From a virus: a DNA stretch of 22,778 bases. A model generated the notes under the pieces. The model was not told the DNA's origin and made no database searches. It saw only the letters and a list, made by a program, of their open reading frames with translations. A program made the translations under genes and the position numbers. Positions 22,221 to 22,778 of the stretch are shown here, in pieces; position 1 is the first letter of the stretch; every line of letters begins with the position of its first letter. The stretch lies in IMG/VR virus record IMGVR_UViG_3300042691_023949, positions 1 to 22,778 of that record; one strand, written 5' to 3'.

Positions 22221-22646
22221 ATGAAATGGAAACATTGGGATATAATTAATCCTGAGAAATATTATGGTTTTGTTTATAAAATTACCAACAACATAACTGG
22301 TAAGTTTTATATTGGTAAAAAAGTGTTTTGGAATAATAAGAAACACAAACTCACTAAAAAACAACTTGCTGAACAAACAGGCCCTGGTCGTAAACCAACT
22401 CATGAAGTAATTAGAGTTGAGAGCGATTGGAAGACATATTGGGGTTCTAATAAACAACTTCTTGAAGACATTAAACAACATGGAGAAGAAAATTTTAGTT
22501 GTTGGATTTACATTCAATGTCTAACTAAAAAACAACTCACATACTACGAAATGCACCATCAGTGTAAAGAGGAAGTGTTAATAGGTAGAGACAGATCTTA
22601 CAACGACAATATACTAGGTAAGTTTTTCACTAAAGATTTGGCCTAA
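22221..22646 (+). CDS. GIY-YIG endonuclease
   Basis: A 141-aa protein. G-F-V-Y-K-I-T-N (16-23) and K-F-Y-I-G-K-K (28-34) make up the GIY-YIG first-strand pair. The catalytic Glu is likely E110 in L-T-Y-Y-E-M and the conserved Asn N130 in S-Y-N-D-N-I-L-G. E-S-D-W-K-T-Y-W-G-S-N (67-77) is a signature I recall from small phage GIY-YIG nucleases. The family cuts DNA through a single-metal mechanism and includes homing endonucleases and DNA-degrading enzymes. There is no extra DNA-binding domain, so target specificity is unknown. It sits between the fibre genes and the primase, carries its own ATATTTATA motif, and could be a free-standing homing nuclease or a resident repair/host-DNA nuclease. Confidence 0.85.
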   Translation: MKWKHWDIINPEKYYGFVYKITNNITGKFYIGKKVFWNNKKHKLTKKQLAEQTGPGRKPTHEVIRVESDWKTYWGSNKQLLEDIKQHGEENFSCWIYIQCLTKKQLTYYEMHHQCKEEVLIGRDRSYNDNILGKFFTKDLA

Positions 22647-22673
22647 TAAAATAATTTAGTTATATTATTGGTT

Positions 22674-22778
22674 ATGATCAATGCTGCCTTACTACATACT
22701 GTAAATAGTGTACTTGGAAAAGGAAAAGAAACGAGTAGTAATAACTACGCGTACAAGTGTCCTTTCTGCAATCATCAT
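22674..22778 (+). CDS. DNA primase, N-terminal start (partial, 3' end outside window)
   Basis: Thirty-five codons from ATG 22674 to the window end, still open. The sequence has V-N-S-V-L-G-K-G-K-E-T followed by N-Y-A-Y-K-C-P-F-C-N-H-H. This is the N-terminal zinc-ribbon start of phage primases, where 'GKG...NY(A)(F/Y).CPFCNHxK' precedes a second CxxC. The first Cys pair is seen and the second would lie outside. Primase lays RNA primers for lagging-strand synthesis with the replicative helicase. This marks the transition from late structural genes to replication genes. There is no ATATTTATA motif in front, consistent with a different (earlier) expression class. The gap of 27 nt holds only AT-rich sequence. 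Confidence 0.7.
   Translation, partial: MINAALLHTVNSVLGKGKETSSNNYAYKCPFCNHH

Noticed and set aside
22155-22517. Minus-strand 120-aa ORF
   Set aside because: Lies fully across the GIY-YIG gene, whose catalytic motifs are clear on the + strand; low-complexity hydrophobic product typical of AT-rich antisense.
22649-22673. Possible terminator between the nuclease and primase genes
   Set aside because: Only a weak AU-rich partial stem with a bulge; no GC core and no T tract.

Overview
The window is a gene-dense, AT-rich, single-strand stretch of a tailed-phage genome with a T4-like contractile-tail (myovirus) layout. All supported genes lie on the + strand and most are separated by only a few bases or overlap (TAATG and ATGA junctions). 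No start codon is preceded by a recognisable Shine-Dalgarno sequence. Together with the AT-rich leaders this is compatible with a Bacteroidota (flavobacteria-like) host, but other hosts with little SD use cannot be excluded from sequence alone. There is no host chromosomal marker, integrase, tRNA or CRISPR array in view.

Layout. (1) 1-575: the 3' part of a gene that looks like a phage MoxR-type AAA+ ATPase, then a GC-rich hairpin terminator. (2) 714-3004: a tight cluster of glutaredoxin, a 59-aa protein, an HD-domain phosphohydrolase, a single-pass membrane protein and a T4 gp55-like late sigma factor. (3) 3040-7453: baseplate/central-spike genes. Three consecutive ORFs look like the three parts of T4 gp5 (OB-fold, lysozyme, beta-helical needle) carried as separate proteins, followed by a coiled-coil structural protein. 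(4) 7471-12354: a small conserved protein, the baseplate wedge proteins gp25 and gp6, a GH19 lytic enzyme and two tail/baseplate proteins. (5) 12356-19189: a 1670-aa structural protein with a LamG-like domain and two conserved tail proteins. (6) 19200-22198: three adjacent fibre-like proteins, each with a Ser/Thr/Pro/Val/Ile-rich stalk of period about 6 aa joining a different N-terminal module to a different C-terminal head. (7) 22221-22778: a GIY-YIG endonuclease and the first 35 codons of a DNA primase, which marks the start of the replication module.

Regulation. The 9-mer ATATTTATA occurs seven times on the + strand by my reading. All seven are in intergenic gaps, and six lie 3-20 nt before a start codon (3040, 7471, 10886, 17422, 20505, 22221). 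The natural reading is a late-promoter-like element used with the gp55-like sigma factor of the same window. It is the reverse complement of the T4 late box TATAAATA plus one base, and at two genes it is too close to the ATG for an ordinary -10 box, so its role is open. The most interesting parts are this motif, the split gp5-like spike, and the cassette of three stalk-repeat fibres that could exchange heads by recombination between the repeats.
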